Assembly (NCBI RefSeq): GCF_004331485.1
Contig: NZ_SJKD01000001.1
Span: 1-64,000, forward strand
DNA from: Kribbella capetownensis
GTDB lineage: Bacteria > Actinomycetota > Actinomycetes > Propionibacteriales > Kribbellaceae
DNA: 64,000 nucleotides
Direction of reading: 5' to 3'
The position numbers and the translations under genes are program-made. The notes under the pieces were generated by a model that was given only the letters and a program-made list of their open reading frames with translations, made no database searches and had not been told where the DNA came from. This document shows, one piece after another, positions 61,860 through 64,000 of this stretch; position 1 is the stretch's first letter; each line of letters begins with the position of its first letter.

Positions 61860-63146
61860 ATGCTTGACGACCGCCCTCCTCGTCCACGGCGCAGAGCAGT
61901 ACTAGGTGGCATGCTCGGCGCCCTCGCGCTCACCGGTTGCGGCAGCCTCGGATCCCGGCCGCGGGTCCGGGAATGGAACCTGTTCGGCGGCGGTGACGGC
62001 GCCCGGCTGCTGCAGATCCATCAGCAGTACGTCGCCGAGCACCCCGACGTCGACTTCGAGGCGCACACGCTCGCCTGGGGTCCGCCGTTCTACACCAAGC
62101 TCGCGATGTCCGCGGCCGGCGGCCGCGCGCCCGAGGTCGCGACCCTGCATCTGTCCCGGCTGAAGGGATTCAGCCCGACCACGATGCTCGATCCCATCCC
62201 GGTCGACCTGCTCGAGGAGGCCGGCGTCCGCGAGTCCGACTTCCTGCCGGCGACCTGGAACCGCTGCATCGTCGACGGCAAGCTGTACGCCGTACCGCTC
62301 GACCAGCATCCGTTCGTCCTCTACTACAACACCGACGTCTGCAAGAAGGCCGGACTGCTCGGCCCGGACGGCAAGATCAAGCCGGTCAAGGGCGTCACCG
62401 AGTTCCTCGACATGCTCAAGGCGGTCAAGGAGACCACCGGCAAGTACGCCGCCTCGGTCGAGACCACGAACCCGTGGCGGATCTGGTGGACGCTCTACGG
62501 CCAACTGGAAGGCAAGTTCTTCAGCGACGACGGCACGCGGCTCGTCCTCGACGACGCCAAGGCGCTGGAAGCCCTGGAACTGATGGCGAAACTCGCCACC
62601 GACGGGCTGACCCCGAAGTCGTCGAACTACGCCGCCCTGGTCGCCCAGTTCACCAACGGCGACGCGGGTCTGAGTTTCAACGGTGAGTGGGAGGTGACGA
62701 CGTACCAGACCGCGAAGACGCCGTTCAGCATGGCGCCGTTCCCGGTCGTGTACGACGTACCGAGTTTCGCCGGGGACTCGCACACGTTCGTGCTGCCGCA
62801 CCAGGCCAACCGGAACAAGGACGACACCAAGGCGACGATCGAGTACATCGCCTGGATCCTCAAGCACAGTGCGGACTGGGCCGCCGGCGGCCACATCCCG
62901 GCGTACCAGCCGGTGGCGAAGAGCCAGAAGTACCTGGATCTCAAGCCACAGGCGGAGTACCGCAGCGTCGCGCCGGACGTGCTCTACGACCCGGACGGCT
63001 GGTTCAGCGGTTCGGGAGCGCAACTGGAGAACGAGGCCGGCGCCGCGTTCAGCGGAGTGTTCTCCGGCCAGGCGACCCCCAAGGCGGCGCTCGCGCAGTT
63101 CAAGGCCGCCACCCAGAAGCTCCTCGACACCCCGTCCCCGGTCTGA
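61860..63146 (+). CDS. Sugar ABC transporter substrate-binding lipoprotein (family 1)
   Basis: A 428-aa lipoprotein. A Tat-like basic start (RPRRRAVLGGMLGALALTGC, lipid Cys27) is followed by a family 1 solute-binding fold (HQQYVAEHPDVDFEAHTLAW, YAVPLDQHPFVLYYNTDV, WWTLYGQLEGKFFSDDG, FAGDSHTFVLPHQ). It catches a sugar or oligosaccharide outside the membrane. It begins 74 bases after the LacI regulator and is followed 15 bases later by the permease, so it is the first gene of an import operon. Confidence 0.9.
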   Translation: MLDDRPPRPRRRAVLGGMLGALALTGCGSLGSRPRVREWNLFGGGDGARLLQIHQQYVAEHPDVDFEAHTLAWGPPFYTKLAMSAAGGRAPEVATLHLSRLKGFSPTTMLDPIPVDLLEEAGVRESDFLPATWNRCIVDGKLYAVPLDQHPFVLYYNTDVCKKAGLLGPDGKIKPVKGVTEFLDMLKAVKETTGKYAASVETTNPWRIWWTLYGQLEGKFFSDDGTRLVLDDAKALEALELMAKLATDGLTPKSSNYAALVAQFTNGDAGLSFNGEWEVTTYQTAKTPFSMAPFPVVYDVPSFAGDSHTFVLPHQANRNKDDTKATIEYIAWILKHSADWAAGGHIPAYQPVAKSQKYLDLKPQAEYRSVAPDVLYDPDGWFSGSGAQLENEAGAAFSGVFSGQATPKAALAQFKAATQKLLDTPSPV

Positions 63147-63161
63147 CAGGAGGTCACGTTC

Positions 63162-64000
63162 ATGGCCGTACAGACACAACCTCAGGTCACCACGAGTACG
63201 CCGCGCACCGCGGCGAAGCCGGCGGCGGGACAGCCCTGGAAGGAACGCTGGGGCGGGCTGTTCTTCGTCGCGCCGTTCCTGCTGCTGTTCGCCGTCTTCA
63301 TGATCTGGCCGATCATCTCCGGCCTGTGGAACAGCTTCTTCAACACCAGTCTCGCCGGGGTGAAGCAGGAGTTCCTCGGGCTGCAGAACTGGCGGGAGAT
63401 GTTCGGCGATCCGGCCGTCTGGTCGTCGCTGAAGAACACCCTCGTCTTCACCGCGATGAGTACTCCACCGCTGGTCATCATCGCGCTCGTGATGGCATTG
63501 CTCGCCAACCGCAAAGGCCTGCTCGGCTGGCTGCTGCGCTTCTCGTACTTCGCTCCGTTCGTCCTCCCCGCGACAGTGGTCACCCTGATCTGGGTGTGGA
63601 TCTACCAGCCCGGGTTCGGTCTCGTGAACGGGCTGCTGACGGCCGGTGGGTTCGCCGAGATCGACTGGCTCAACACGGAGAACCGGGCCATGCTCGCGGT
63701 GGTGATCACGACGGTCTGGTGGACAGTCGGATTCAACTTCCTGCTCTATCTCGCTGCCCTGCAAGGGATTCCAGCCCAGGTCTACGAAGCGGCTGCGATC
63801 GACGGTGCGAACGGCCGGCAGCAACTGTTCCGGATCACGCTCCCGCTGCTGAGCCGGACCACCGGGCTGATCGTCGTACTGCAACTGGTCGCTTCGTTGA
63901 AGATCTTCGACCAGATCTACCTGATGACCAACGGCGGGCCGAACTTCGCGACCCGGCCGATCATCCAGTACATCTACCAGAACGGCTTCACCAACTACCG
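63162..64000 (+). CDS. Sugar ABC transporter permease (MalF type), cut by the window edge
   Basis: A membrane protein with ATG 63162 after aggagg at 63149-63154. At least 279 codons remain open at the edge. It has five or more hydrophobic segments (FFVAPFLLLFAVFMIWPIISG, FAPFVLPATVVTLIWVWIY, VVITTVWWTVGFNFLLYLAAL) and the EAA loop EAAAIDGANGRQQLFRITLP that contacts the ATPase. It is the first of the usual pair of permeases; the second permease and any kinase or hydrolase lie to the right. Confidence 0.92.
   Translation, partial: MAVQTQPQVTTSTPRTAAKPAAGQPWKERWGGLFFVAPFLLLFAVFMIWPIISGLWNSFFNTSLAGVKQEFLGLQNWREMFGDPAVWSSLKNTLVFTAMSTPPLVIIALVMALLANRKGLLGWLLRFSYFAPFVLPATVVTLIWVWIYQPGFGLVNGLLTAGGFAEIDWLNTENRAMLAVVITTVWWTVGFNFLLYLAALQGIPAQVYEAAAIDGANGRQQLFRITLPLLSRTTGLIVVLQLVASLKIFDQIYLMTNGGPNFATRPIIQYIYQNGFTNY

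Noticed and set aside
61902-63884. Open frame of 660 codons on - opposite the sugar ABC genes
   Set aside because: Antisense shadow of a clear binding protein and permease.

Overview
The window is high-GC DNA from a filamentous-type actinobacterium. Frequent cgtac/gtacg words, GTG starts, a SARP regulator, an F420-type oxidoreductase, many LacI/MocR/TetR/MarR regulators and sugar ABC import genes fit Kribbella or a close relative (inference; no rRNA or marker gene is present). About 65 genes are packed tightly on both strands, and many tail-to-tail pairs overlap. I see no tRNA, rRNA, IS element, prophage or CRISPR array, so this reads as ordinary chromosome with accessory islands.

Layout. 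0-7.9 kb: a MetE-domain enzyme, two MFS exporters (the second behind a leader-peptide attenuator), a ThrE-like exporter and an enterochelin-esterase-like hydrolase. 7.8-13.1 kb: the most unusual region, a leftward operon of two paralogous small peptides, a membrane M50 protease fused to a MinD/ParA ATPase, an exported CxxC-repeat protein and a lipoprotein. It lies opposite a 75-aa protein and a SARP regulator, with four 11-bp direct repeats between them. 13-25.6 kb: a mosaic of oxidoreductase, peptidase, VOC, EthD/HxlR, Lrp/DUF2000, methyltransferase, MFS, DinB, MocR and YceI genes. 25.6-30.2 kb: a TPP riboswitch with thiS-thiG, then a LacI-DUF6807 fusion opposite a hydrolase-RidA pair with a palindromic operator between them.

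30-44.8 kb: a LysR/beta-lactamase-fold pair, Tat-exported MBL hydrolase, GNAT, MocR opposite a BBE-type flavin oxidase, DUF1622, TPR, rhodanese, NhaA-DsbA fusion, GAF-ANTAR regulator, SDR/TetR pair with twin operators, ROK regulator, GNAT and CGNR regulator. 44.9-47.7 kb: an alr-ddl-vanX operon coupled by 4-bp overlaps. 47.6-54.8 kb: a complete NAD-dependent molybdenum formate dehydrogenase operon (fdsG-fdsB-fdsA-fdsD) followed by moeA and fdhD for cofactor assembly and sulfuration. 54.9-61 kb: SRPBCC protein, orphan TRAP substrate-binding lipoprotein, MerR with matching operators at its own promoter and at an aldo/keto reductase, class V aminotransferase, MarR/VOC pair and small proteins. 60.8-64 kb: LacI regulator, tandem operators, sugar-binding lipoprotein and an ABC permease that runs off the right edge.

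The best candidate for an undescribed system is the peptide/M50-MinD/CxxC operon. The two small peptides and the three CxxC repeats of the exported protein share the same frame, [C/S/T]-x2-[C/S]-x7-Q, which suggests common ancestry or co-assembly outside the cell.
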